DNA from: Hyphomicrobiales bacterium
Lineage (GTDB): Bacteria; Pseudomonadota; Alphaproteobacteria; Rhizobiales; Rhizobiaceae
NCBI GenBank assembly: GCA_900471525.1
Contig: UCEZ01000015.1
Coordinates: 143,290 to 207,289 of the forward strand
Length of the DNA stretch: 64,000 nt
Direction of reading: 5' to 3'
Every line of letters starts with the position of its first letter. Within the stretch, counting starts at the first letter, position 1. Shown piece after piece: positions 45,907-54,809 of the stretch. The notes beneath the pieces were generated by a model that had not been told where the DNA came from, did not search any database, and was given only the letters and a program-made list of their open reading frames with translations. A program made the position numbers and the translations under genes.

Positions 45907-47253
45907 ATGAAAACCACGTCGCCGGAAAGTCATGCGCTGCCTGACCTCGGCAGCATGGGGATCGGCGGAATCAGCGCCGGTCCAATCCTGTTCATGGCGA
46001 TCTTCCTGTTTTTCTGGATTTCCATGACGCCGTTCGTCGATCTCACCGGCGAGGGCATTCTTGATCCATCAGCTGGCAATTCGAACCGGCTGAACCAGAT
46101 CGTCTCCCTCAGCCTGTTCGCAGGCACCCTCTGCTACGGTGTTCTTCACCCGTTGCGCGGGACCATCCTTCAGCCTCGGGCGCTGCTGCTTCCGATGTTC
46201 GGCTGGTTCCTGTTTGTTTCGCTCATTTCCAGCCATCCGATGCTCGGCATCAAGGCCGTCATCCTGACAGTCATGGCAACCATCAATGCCAGCATCTATC
46301 TGCTGATGCCCTCTTCTGAGAAGCAGTTCGCCAAGATGCTGGCGATCGGCACGCTGATCATGCTGGCGACCGCCTATTACGGCATCGTCTTCAAGCCGCA
46401 GCTGTCGATCCACCAGCTGTCGGAATTGCGAGAACCGATGAACGCCGGCATGTGGCGGGGCCATTTCCCGCACAAGAACAGCGCCGCAGCGGCCATGGTC
46501 GTTGCGGCCTTCTTCGGTCTTTTCGTAATGAACGTCTGGTCGCGGCTGGCCGGGATAGCGATCGTCGTGCTCTCCATCATTTTTCTCGTCCATACCGGCG
46601 GCAAGACCTCCAGTGCCATGTTGCCCGGAATCCTGATCCTTGCATGGATGTTCGAACGTCTGCGGTTTCTGCGCATCCCGATCGTTATCGGCGGTGTCGG
46701 CCTTTTTAATCTTTTTGCTGTCGGCTCTGCTGTTTTTCGGCCCCTTGGTGAATTCGTCACTTCGCTCGGCGTCGACGCCACGTTCACCAACCGTGCCGAC
46801 ATCTGGCGCTTCGCATTCACGGCGTTGGCGGAACATCCAATAACCGGATACGGTGTAAAGGCCTTCTGGCAGACGCCGGAACTCGTCTACAGCGGCGGCA
46901 GTGTTGAAACCTGGGCGGTCGCGGCAGCCAACGGCCACAACTCCTACCTCGACATCGCCTTGATGACGGGAATTCCCGGCCTTGTCATGACCCTGTTATG
47001 GGTTCTCGTCCTGCCGCTACGCGATGTCGCGCGCCTGCCTCCGGCAATCGAACACTCCCATCTGACCCGGCTTTTCATCCGCGTCTGGCTTTATGTCATT
47101 TTCAACGCCAGCCTCGAAAGCCTCTTCTTCGAGGGCGGCAACCTGCTCTGGTTCACCTTTCTCTATTGCCTTTACGGCCTGCGCTTCCAGTCCTCGGCGA
47201 CGCTGACCGAAGAACGTTTCGCCCCTTCTGAAAGGCCGGCACCCCATGTCTGA
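45907..47253 (+). CDS. Wzy/ExoQ-like polysaccharide polymerase (O-antigen ligase family)
   Basis: A 448-residue polytopic protein with about 11 hydrophobic segments. HFPHKNSAAAAMVVAAFFG, LAEHPITGYGVKAFWQ and NGHNSYLDIALMTG are typical of ExoQ/Wzy_C proteins. It would polymerise repeat units at the periplasmic face. Starts 2 bases after the chain-length gene and overlaps the deacetylase start by 8 bases. O-antigen ligase function is the alternative, but context favours EPS polymerase. Confidence 0.88.
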   Translation: MKTTSPESHALPDLGSMGIGGISAGPILFMAIFLFFWISMTPFVDLTGEGILDPSAGNSNRLNQIVSLSLFAGTLCYGVLHPLRGTILQPRALLLPMFGWFLFVSLISSHPMLGIKAVILTVMATINASIYLLMPSSEKQFAKMLAIGTLIMLATAYYGIVFKPQLSIHQLSELREPMNAGMWRGHFPHKNSAAAAMVVAAFFGLFVMNVWSRLAGIAIVVLSIIFLVHTGGKTSSAMLPGILILAWMFERLRFLRIPIVIGGVGLFNLFAVGSAVFRPLGEFVTSLGVDATFTNRADIWRFAFTALAEHPITGYGVKAFWQTPELVYSGGSVETWAVAAANGHNSYLDIALMTGIPGLVMTLLWVLVLPLRDVARLPPAIEHSHLTRLFIRVWLYVIFNASLESLFFEGGNLLWFTFLYCLYGLRFQSSATLTEERFAPSERPAPHV

Positions 47254-48022
47254 CATTCTCGACAAGGTCATCGGCATCACCGACCGGTTGAACAACCAGT
47301 TGATATGGCGTTTCGCCAGGACACGGCGACCGATCAGGACAGACCGGCCGATCGTCTCGTTCACCTTTGACGACGTTCCGGATACGGCCTGGACGAACGG
47401 GGCAGCCATTCTGGAAAAATACGGCGCACGCGGCACGTTCTATATCGCCGGCGGGCTGGAAGGCAGGATCGAGCCGGATCGCCGCCTGATTTCGGCCGAC
47501 GGCTGTCGCGATCTTTTCACGCGCGGGCACGAAATCGGCTGTCATACCTTTTCTCATCGCAAGGTCGCCAGCTTGAGCAACGGGTCCTTTGCCAGCGATC
47601 TTGATCGAAATGGGGCTTTTCTCACGCAAGCAGGCATTTCCCGCCGGCCAACCAATTTCGCCTTCCCCTACAATGCAGCATCGCCTCGCCTCCGGCCCGT
47701 CCTTCGAAAACGCTACGCAACATGCCGGGCAGCCGGCGAGGCGATCAACCGGGATTCCGTCGATCCCTGGATGCTGAAGGCCGTGGAAATCCGCCAGCCC
47801 GAAGACCATGCGCTCGGTCTCACGCGATGGATCGACGATCTAGCCGTCAATCCGGGCTGGTTGATCTTCTTTACCCACGACATCACCTCCGCGCCGACCC
47901 CCTACGGCTGCCGGCCGGAAACCCTCGAGCGGCTTGTGTCGCACGCCATAGAAAGCCAATGCGATATTCTGCCGATCTGCGAGGCACTCAACCGCTTCGG
48001 CTGGAAAGAGGCACGCCCGTGA
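47246..48022 (+). CDS. Polysaccharide deacetylase family protein (CE4)
   Basis: A 258-residue NodB-homology protein. Catalytic motif TFDD is at 40-43 and the metal-binding HTFSH at 100-104, with GTFYIAGG between them. It lacks a signal peptide, so it would act on a cytoplasmic or membrane-face substrate such as a lipid-linked amino sugar. It overlaps both neighbours (8 and 4 bases). Confidence 0.88.
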   Translation: MSDILDKVIGITDRLNNQLIWRFARTRRPIRTDRPIVSFTFDDVPDTAWTNGAAILEKYGARGTFYIAGGLEGRIEPDRRLISADGCRDLFTRGHEIGCHTFSHRKVASLSNGSFASDLDRNGAFLTQAGISRRPTNFAFPYNAASPRLRPVLRKRYATCRAAGEAINRDSVDPWMLKAVEIRQPEDHALGLTRWIDDLAVNPGWLIFFTHDITSAPTPYGCRPETLERLVSHAIESQCDILPICEALNRFGWKEARP

Positions 48023-49305
48023 CCATCATGGACCCAAAGATCAGCAAGCCGACGCTGTTGAAGATCAATAACTATTTTTATCGGAGGGGCGGCGCGGAAG
48101 CCGTGTTTCTCGATCACATCGCCATGTTCGAACAGGCCGGATGGGAGGTTGTTCCCTTTGCCATGCAGCATGAGCTGAACCCACCGAGCCCCTGGGCCGA
48201 ATATTTCGTTTCCGAGATCGAATACGGCAACGAGACCGGTACGCTGAACAAGTTCAAGCAGGTGGCGAAGATCATCTATTCCTTCGAGGCCCAGCGCAAT
48301 CTCAAGCGCCTGATCGAGCGGGTCAATCCGACGATCGCGCATGCACACAATGTCTATCATCACCTCTCGCCGGCAATCTTCTCAACGCTGAAGGCTGCCG
48401 GAATTCCGACTGTCATGACGGTCCACGACCTCAAGCTCGCCTGTCCCTCCTACAAGATGCTGCGCGACGCGAAAGTCTGTGAAGACTGCAAAGGTGGCCA
48501 TATTCACAACGTTCTCGTGCATCGCTGCATCAAGGGTTCCACCGTGCTGAGCACAGTCGTCCTGGCCGAAACCGCACTGCATCGAAGCCTCGGGCTTTAC
48601 CGCAACAACCTCGACCGCCTCGTTGTGCCCAGCCGCTTCTATATCGACAAACTCGAAGAATGGGGCTGGCCTCGGGAAAAGATGGTCTACATCCCGAATT
48701 TCGTAGATGTCCACACATTCGAGACAGACTGGACAGAAGGCGATTATTTCGTCTTCGCCGGTCGCCTTGCGCCTGAAAAGGGGATCGGCACGCTGATACG
48801 GGCTGCCGCTCTTTCGAAACAGAAGCTGGTGATTGCAGGAACCGGACCGGAAGAGGCAGCTCTGAGAGACCTCGCGCAGACGCTTGGTGCCGATGTCGTC
48901 TTCGCCGGCTATCTTTCCGGAAATGCGCTCCATCGCCTGATCGGTGAGGCGAAGGCCCTCGTCCTGCCGTCCGAGTGGTACGAGAACGCACCGATCAGCG
49001 TTCTCGAGGCTTATGCCCTCGGAACCCCGGTCATCGGCGCCAGGATCGGCGGAATTCCCGAGATGATTCTCGAAGGCGAGACCGGCTTCATGGCTGCGCC
49101 GGGTGATGTGCAGGACCTGGCAACCGCGCTCGCCACGATGAATTCTCTCTCGCCGGCAGAACGGCGCGAAATGGGAAACAGGGCACGGGAATGGATTTCG
49201 GTCGAGTTCTCGTCTTCCGCCTATCTGCGGCGGACGACAGAACTCTATTCCAGCCTCGGTACATCGCTACCGCTTTCCCCGCGACGGCTTGCGCAATCAA
49301 ATTGA
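48019..49305 (+). CDS. Glycosyltransferase family 4 with cysteine-rich insert
   Basis: A 428-residue GT-B glycosyltransferase. The GTG start overlaps the deacetylase stop (GTGA) and has AGAGG 7 bases ahead; ATG 48028 is possible. The donor-binding E-x7-E is in YENAPISVLEAYALGTPVIG. A small insert, CPSYKMLRDAKVCEDC followed by HRC, has four cysteines and may bind zinc. The first domain begins at LKINNYFYRRGGAEAV. Donor and acceptor sugars are not known. Confidence 0.88.
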   Translation: MTIMDPKISKPTLLKINNYFYRRGGAEAVFLDHIAMFEQAGWEVVPFAMQHELNPPSPWAEYFVSEIEYGNETGTLNKFKQVAKIIYSFEAQRNLKRLIERVNPTIAHAHNVYHHLSPAIFSTLKAAGIPTVMTVHDLKLACPSYKMLRDAKVCEDCKGGHIHNVLVHRCIKGSTVLSTVVLAETALHRSLGLYRNNLDRLVVPSRFYIDKLEEWGWPREKMVYIPNFVDVHTFETDWTEGDYFVFAGRLAPEKGIGTLIRAAALSKQKLVIAGTGPEEAALRDLAQTLGADVVFAGYLSGNALHRLIGEAKALVLPSEWYENAPISVLEAYALGTPVIGARIGGIPEMILEGETGFMAAPGDVQDLATALATMNSLSPAERREMGNRAREWISVEFSSSAYLRRTTELYSSLGTSLPLSPRRLAQSN

Positions 49306-49396
49306 TACACAATTAGGCTTCACAACCCAAAATTTCAGCCGATCGATACAATTTTAACGGTTATCTTTCCGCGATTTCAGCCGCTCACATTTAAAA

Positions 49397-49421
49397 CACA
49401 TCCCAAGGAACTAGGGATGTG
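49397..49421 (+). promoter_or_regulatory. Hairpin over the ribosome site of the glycosyltransferase at 49427
   Basis: CACATCCC (49397-49404) and GGGATGTG (49414-49421) are perfect arms with a 9-base loop containing AAGGAA. The right arm holds the AGGGAT that is best spaced to the ATG, so pairing would hide it. This suggests translational control. Confidence 0.5.
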
Positions 49422-49426
49422 GAACA

Positions 49427-50809
49427 ATGAGCAAAAAGCCGCGCGTTTCCAAGACGACGAACCGGCAGCCTCAAAATGGGCAAACAGGCGTCCAGAATGG
49501 CGCACAAAGCAGCAGCGAAAGCTTGCTGACATGGGATACCGGCGTAGCGCAAGAGACGTCGGAAATCCCGGGCACGGTTGCGGACATTTCGAGCGGGTTT
49601 GGAACCCAACGCATCACGGTGGTGCCGGTTCCTCCGTTGAGCGAAACGTCTCTCTTCGAGTCCGATACAACCGTTGAGAGAAGCATTGCGCGGCCCCGCG
49701 TCATGATGCTTGGAACCAGAGGCATCCCGAACGTCCAGGGCGGCGTCGAGAAACATATCGAGATGATCGGCACCGAGCTGGTCCACATGGGCTGGGACGT
49801 CGAGGTTATCGGCCGGCGTCAGTATCTTGCAAACTCTTCTGAAAACCTCTGGAACGGCATTCGGGTGATCCCGCTCTGGGCACCGAAAACGATGATCCTC
49901 GAGGCGATCGGGCATAGCGTCGTCGGTGTACTTTTTGCCGCTCGCCGCAGGCCCGATGTCCTGCATATTCACGCCGTAGGCCCTGCACTGGTTGCTCCCC
50001 TGGCACGCCTTTTGGGCCTCAAAGTCATTATCACCCACCATGGATACGATTACGAACGTCAGAAATGGGGACGTTTTGCCAAGCGCATGCTCAAGATGGG
50101 CGAAGCATTCGGCATGTATACTTCCAACGGGCGCATCGCGATTTCGCAGGAGATCGTGCGTGCAATGCACAATGAATATCACGTTGACGTCGACTTCGTG
50201 CCGAACGGCGTTTCGGTGCAGCCGAAATCTACATCTACGGAAACACTCAAGGCCTTCGGGCTGACGCCCCGCCAATACATCGTCATGATGGCGCGGCTTG
50301 TTCCGGAAAAACGCCAGCACGACTTGATCCTCGCCTTCGCCAAGAGCAACCGCCCCGAGAAACTGGTCCTTGTCGGCGGCGCGGATCATGAGACCGAATA
50401 TTCGGCCTACGTGAAGACTCTTGCGGCAGAAACGCCCTCGGTCGTCATGACCGGTTTTCAGACAGGCCCCGCTCTCGCGGAACTCTACAGCAACGCGGCG
50501 CTCTTCGTGCTTCCGTCAAGCCATGAAGGCATGCCTATCGCTCTCCTAGAAGCCCTGAGCTACGGTCTTCCGGTTCTTGCCAGCGACATCGTTGCCAACC
50601 GCGAACTCAAGCTTCCCCCGACCGATTACTTCCCAATGGGCGATGTCGATGCCCTGGCGGCGGCTCTGGAGCGCAAGCTGTCCATTCCGCTTCACGAAAA
50701 TGGTGCGGATGAGCTGATGCGGTATATTCAGACGGAATACAGCTGGAAGAAGATCACCGAGCGCACGGCCGATGTGTATCGATCCGTTCTGCGCCGTGCG
50801 AAACGCTGA
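49427..50809 (+). CDS. Glycosyltransferase family 4 with disordered N-terminus
   Basis: A 460-residue glycosyltransferase. The first 85 or so residues are Ser/Thr/Gln-rich and look disordered. The GT domain starts at RPRVMMLGTRGIPNVQGGVEK, the DUF1972-type opening. The C-terminal E-x7-E region is SSHEGMPIALLEALSYGLP. It lies 121 bases after the previous gene, with its own hairpin-covered ribosome site, so it may be separately controlled. Rhamnosyl- or similar transfer is possible but not provable. Confidence 0.85.
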   Translation: MSKKPRVSKTTNRQPQNGQTGVQNGAQSSSESLLTWDTGVAQETSEIPGTVADISSGFGTQRITVVPVPPLSETSLFESDTTVERSIARPRVMMLGTRGIPNVQGGVEKHIEMIGTELVHMGWDVEVIGRRQYLANSSENLWNGIRVIPLWAPKTMILEAIGHSVVGVLFAARRRPDVLHIHAVGPALVAPLARLLGLKVIITHHGYDYERQKWGRFAKRMLKMGEAFGMYTSNGRIAISQEIVRAMHNEYHVDVDFVPNGVSVQPKSTSTETLKAFGLTPRQYIVMMARLVPEKRQHDLILAFAKSNRPEKLVLVGGADHETEYSAYVKTLAAETPSVVMTGFQTGPALAELYSNAALFVLPSSHEGMPIALLEALSYGLPVLASDIVANRELKLPPTDYFPMGDVDALAAALERKLSIPLHENGADELMRYIQTEYSWKKITERTADVYRSVLRRAKR

Positions 50810-50927
50810 GGCACCGGCGCGCCTGCTTCATCAACCAATTTTCAAATCATTTGGCCGTATCATCGGAAGTGTCACAGCCCTGTCCAACAACGTGGCGACG
50901 ATGCTTCATTCCAACCAGGAGGTCATT

Positions 50928-51926
50928 TTGGGTGTATCCATCATCATCAAGACCTTGAATGAAGAAAAACGCATTGCCGCGACCATCGAAAGCGCTCTTG
51001 CGGGGCTTCCCGGCGGCTTCGGCGAAGTCATTATCGCCGATAGCGGTTCCCGGGACCGCACCGTGGAGATAGCGTCGGGCTATCCGGTCATCGTCGCCCA
51101 GATTGCGCCGCCGGCACAGGCCAGTTGCGGAATTGGGCCACAGCTCGGCTTCCAATATTCCACCTTCGATCATATCTGCCTGCTTGATGGCGACATGATC
51201 CTCGATCCGGATTTTTTGGCCGAAGCAATGGATTTTCTCGCCGACAATCCGGATGTTGCCGGCGTCACGGGACATGTGGAGGAAATGCAGACCGCCAATC
51301 TCGAATATGCGCGCCGGGTGCAGCGCAATGCGCCTGAAAACCGCGTCGGCGACATCGACCGGATGAACGGCGGCGGCCTCTATCGGCGCAGCGCCATCGA
51401 GAAGACGGGATATATCTCCGACCGCAATCTGCATGGCTACGAGGAGTTCGATCTCGGCGTGCGGCTGCGAAGCCTCGGCTGGAAACTTCACCGCCTCGAC
51501 CGGCGCTTTGTCAACCACTTTGGCCATACATCGAATTCCTACAAATTGCTCCTCCGCCGTTGGAAGAGCATGTATCTGTTCGGCACCGGCGAACTCTTGC
51601 GCGCGTCGATCGGCAAACCCTATTTCGGCCGATTGGTCGCCGAACTGCCGGAGCTGAAACTCTGGGCGGCCGTCTATGGCTGGTGGGCGCTGTCCCTTAT
51701 CATCCTGTTCATCGCGCCCGGCATTGTTTCGGGTCTGGCAGCGGTGATCGCGCTGGCTGCCCTGATCGTTCTCTTGATCAGCATCAAGAAAGGCGGCCCC
51801 GCCATGGGCCTCTATACGGTTGTCGCCTGGTGTTTCCATGCGGCCGCCGTACCGGCCGGCTTTTTCCGCCGCCGCCTGCCTCCTGATGCGTGGATTGAAA
51901 GCAGAACGATCGGAACGGCCCAATGA
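50928..51926 (+). CDS. Glycosyltransferase family 2, membrane-associated
   Basis: A 332-residue GT2 protein. I place the start at TTG 50928 because AGGAGG lies 6 bases ahead and the protein then begins MGVSIIIKTLNEEKR, the usual GT2 start; ATG 50901 has no ribosome site. DGDM in CLLDGDMILDPDF is the DxD nucleotide-sugar motif. Two or three C-terminal membrane helices follow (WWALSLIILFIAPGIVSGLA). Overlaps the glycoside hydrolase start by 4 bases. Confidence 0.87.
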   Translation: MGVSIIIKTLNEEKRIAATIESALAGLPGGFGEVIIADSGSRDRTVEIASGYPVIVAQIAPPAQASCGIGPQLGFQYSTFDHICLLDGDMILDPDFLAEAMDFLADNPDVAGVTGHVEEMQTANLEYARRVQRNAPENRVGDIDRMNGGGLYRRSAIEKTGYISDRNLHGYEEFDLGVRLRSLGWKLHRLDRRFVNHFGHTSNSYKLLLRRWKSMYLFGTGELLRASIGKPYFGRLVAELPELKLWAAVYGWWALSLIILFIAPGIVSGLAAVIALAALIVLLISIKKGGPAMGLYTVVAWCFHAAAVPAGFFRRRLPPDAWIESRTIGTAQ

Positions 51927-54094
51927 GGCAATCGATCCGGTGGGCTCTCGCCGCGATGCTGACGATCCCATCTCCGGCCATGGCTTCAGCAGACGAGTGG
52001 CTGCCCGTGCGCGAGACATCGATGATACTCGGTGCTGGAAGTCCCCTCGACTTTTCGGCCTTCCTGCCCAACCCGCCGATCGATAGCGGCAACCAGCTTG
52101 TGACGGGAAAACAGGGCAGGCTCGTCCGCGCCAGCGAGCCGGGCAAGCCGGTGCGGCTTCTGTGCGCGTCGCTCGCCTGGAGCCCTGCCTCCGGCGGCTA
52201 TCCCAATCATGCCGATGCCGACCGCTACGCCGCCGAACTTGCCAAACACGGCTACAACATCGCCCGGCTCCATTTTGTCGATGCCAGCCTGATGTTCGGC
52301 CGCAGCCGCGATTTTGATTTCGATCCGGAGGTCCTCGACCGCGTCCACTACCTGCTCGCCGCGCTGAAGCGCAACGGCATCTACTGGATCATGGACGGCC
52401 TTTCCTCATGGCGCGGCGCGTATGGCGGCCATGACGATCGCTGGGACCCGTCAAGCGATCTGAAGCTTGCCCTCTATTTCGACGACAAGGCGCTCGACCA
52501 TTGGCTGGAGTTCCAGCGCCGGTTCCTAGCATCCGTCAATCCCTACACCGGCACGGCCCCGATCGACGACGCGGCGCTGGCGCTCGTCATTCTCGTCAAT
52601 GAGAACAATATCGAATTCGACAGCATCGTCCGCGAGCGGGAGGGTAAGCCGCATTATGACGAGCGCTTGAGAACACCGTTCAACCACTGGCTTGCGAAGC
52701 AATACGGCTCGACAGAGGCGCTTTCCAAGGCGTGGCCAGACCTCGCGGCCGGCGAACGGCTGGAAGACGCATCCGCAGAACTGCCGAAATCGCGCTACGA
52801 GGATTCGCCGCGCCTCAAGGACCTGCAAGCGTTCTTCGTCTCCGTCGAAACCGCTACCACTGGCCGGATGACGAAGGCTCTGCGCGAACTTGGCTACAAG
52901 GGAGAAATCAGCAGCTTCAACAACTGGCCGACGATACAGACAACGCTGAGCCGGCAGGACCTGCCCGTCATCACGATGAACACCTACCAGGACTGGGTCG
53001 GCAGCTACGCGCCGGGCGCGAGCCTCACGCAGCAGAGTTCCATCGACGACGGCGCCGGCTACATGCGCCTGATCGCCGCCGCCCGGTGGCTCGGTAGGCC
53101 CTTCGTGGTCAGCGAGTACGACCATCTTTTCTGGAACCGCCATCGCTATGAGGCCGGGCTCGTCATGCCTGCCTACGCCGCGCAGCAGGGATGGGATGTG
53201 CTGTGCCGGCACGGGCATGGCCCTATCGTCCTAAAGTACAACGAATCCTATGCACACAAAAAGGCCATGCTGCCCTACGCCATCGCACTCGATCCTGTCG
53301 CCCGTGCCGGCGAAACGCTGGCGGCCCTTCTGTACCGGCGCGGCGACGTCTCGACCTCGAAGCTGACCATTCCATTCCTTGTGCGCGGCCCAGAGGACCT
53401 TGACGGAGACATGCAGGCGCGCGAGCCCGAACAACTCACCGACCTTGCGCTTATCGGCGCGATCGGCATGGAAAAAGCGGGGGAAGAAGCGAGCAATTTC
53501 TCTGTCGGCCAGCCGCGCTCGTCCGTGAATCCGCAGGCCATTCTCGATGCCGCCAAGATGGCCGGACTTCTGGCGAAGGACAACCAGACCGACCTGAAGA
53601 CCGGCCTCTACCAAAGCGACACCGGCGAACTGCTCCTTGATCGCCTGCGAGGGCAATTGCGTGTCTCCACACCCAGGACGGAGGCGGTGGCTTTTTCCAC
53701 GCTCAGGGAGCCCGTCAATCTGGGGAGCGTCAGGGTCGAGGCTTCGGATGGCGACGGATTGCTCTCCGTGTCCGTACTTGATGGCGCGGAAACAATTTCA
53801 ACAAGCCGGCGGCTTCTCGTCATCTACGCGACCGATGCGCACAATACAGGCATGCGCTTCAGCGATGACGAAGAGAAAGTGATTGCCGATTTCGGCCGGC
53901 TTCCCGTCCTGATCAGAAAAGGCTACGTCGACCTGTCGCTCAAGCTAGCGGAAGGTCGATGGCGGCTGACACCGGTCACTCTCAACGGCGTCGCCTCGGT
54001 GACCGCCGCCGAGGCGATATCGCCGGCCGGATTCCGTATTTCCAACGACACTATCTCCGGCCCGACGACCTTCTTTCTTCTTGAAGCAAACTGA
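51923..54094 (+). CDS. Secreted glycoside hydrolase, clan A-like
   Basis: A 723-residue protein with a signal peptide (IRWALAAMLTIPSPAMASA). A TIM-barrel-like first part has RYAAELAKHGYNIARLHFVD, the likely acid/base Glu227 in VNENNIEFD and the likely nucleophile Glu398 in VVSEYDHLFW, a clan-A (GH5/GH42-like) pattern. The C-terminal 250 residues look like beta domains. It ends the EPS operon and probably trims or releases the polymer in the periplasm. Exact family and sugar are not assigned. Confidence 0.8.
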   Translation: MRQSIRWALAAMLTIPSPAMASADEWLPVRETSMILGAGSPLDFSAFLPNPPIDSGNQLVTGKQGRLVRASEPGKPVRLLCASLAWSPASGGYPNHADADRYAAELAKHGYNIARLHFVDASLMFGRSRDFDFDPEVLDRVHYLLAALKRNGIYWIMDGLSSWRGAYGGHDDRWDPSSDLKLALYFDDKALDHWLEFQRRFLASVNPYTGTAPIDDAALALVILVNENNIEFDSIVREREGKPHYDERLRTPFNHWLAKQYGSTEALSKAWPDLAAGERLEDASAELPKSRYEDSPRLKDLQAFFVSVETATTGRMTKALRELGYKGEISSFNNWPTIQTTLSRQDLPVITMNTYQDWVGSYAPGASLTQQSSIDDGAGYMRLIAAARWLGRPFVVSEYDHLFWNRHRYEAGLVMPAYAAQQGWDVLCRHGHGPIVLKYNESYAHKKAMLPYAIALDPVARAGETLAALLYRRGDVSTSKLTIPFLVRGPEDLDGDMQAREPEQLTDLALIGAIGMEKAGEEASNFSVGQPRSSVNPQAILDAAKMAGLLAKDNQTDLKTGLYQSDTGELLLDRLRGQLRVSTPRTEAVAFSTLREPVNLGSVRVEASDGDGLLSVSVLDGAETISTSRRLLVIYATDAHNTGMRFSDDEEKVIADFGRLPVLIRKGYVDLSLKLAEGRWRLTPVTLNGVASVTAAEAISPAGFRISNDTISGPTTFFLLEAN

Positions 54095-54140
54095 AGCCCG
54101 TTCGGAACCGCTTTTGTTCCAGGCTAAATTTTCGCACCAA

Positions 54141-54168
54141 TTGACTTATCAGGATGGAAGAATACCTA
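54141..54168 (+). promoter_or_regulatory. Candidate promoter of the cytochrome c gene
   Basis: TTGACT (54141-54146), a 16-base spacer and TACCTA (54163-54168). The -35 is good and the -10 weak. It lies 117 bases before the cytochrome c start in the gap after the EPS operon. Confidence 0.3.
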
Positions 54169-54284
54169 TTTCTCATCGCAATCGGCTTCCGCTTGCACCG
54201 GAACCGAATATGCGATCAAAGCCACGCCGTCACGGCAGCGTGATGGACTGGCAGGCGTTTCGGGCAACCTGGAGGAGGATTGCA

Positions 54285-54671
54285 ATGCGGGACTGCGTTC
54301 TTACGATCAGCTTTTTGGCCACTCTTCTCTGTCCGCTTAGCGCGCTCGCCCAGGAAGGCGATGCCGAGGCGGGCGCGACCGTATTCAAGAAATGCGCCAT
54401 CTGTCATGTGGCCGATAGCGACAAGAACAAGGTCGGCCCCTCCCTGAACCACCTCTTCGGCAGAAAGGCCGGAACGCATCCGGACTTCAGCTATTCGCCA
54501 GCCATGAAGGAAGCGGGCGAAGGCGGGCTGGTCTGGGACGAGGCTGCGTTGCGCGACTATCTGCACAATCCAAAGGCGAAGGTGAAAGGCACGAAAATGG
54601 CCTTCGCCGGGGTGAAGAAGGATGACGAGATCACCAATCTCATCGCCTATCTGAAGCAATTCTCCCAGTGA
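54285..54671 (+). CDS. Class I cytochrome c
   Basis: A 128-residue periplasmic c-type cytochrome. Signal peptide MRDCVLTISFLATLLCPLSA, heme site CAICH, GPSLNHLFGRKAG and the axial methionine in GTKMAF are all present, as in cytochrome c2/c550. GGAGGAGG at 54271-54278 fixes the ATG at 54285. It is likely the electron donor to the oxidase encoded next. Confidence 0.92.
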   Translation: MRDCVLTISFLATLLCPLSALAQEGDAEAGATVFKKCAICHVADSDKNKVGPSLNHLFGRKAGTHPDFSYSPAMKEAGEGGLVWDEAALRDYLHNPKAKVKGTKMAFAGVKKDDEITNLIAYLKQFSQ

Positions 54672-54809
54672 GGACTACCTTTATGCGCGCAATTATATTG
54701 TGCGCGGCGCTAATTGCCTGGACTTATTGTTCGTGAGATACTGATCCGGCATTTTCTACAGATTACGCATTCATGTCCACAGCCGTCCGAGGCAGGGAGG
54801 GGACAGGAA

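Noticed and set aside
54141..54153. Possible FNR/FixK box before cytochrome c
   Set aside because: TTGAC and ATCAG are present but the spacer is 2 bases and not 4, and the right half does not match ATCAA.
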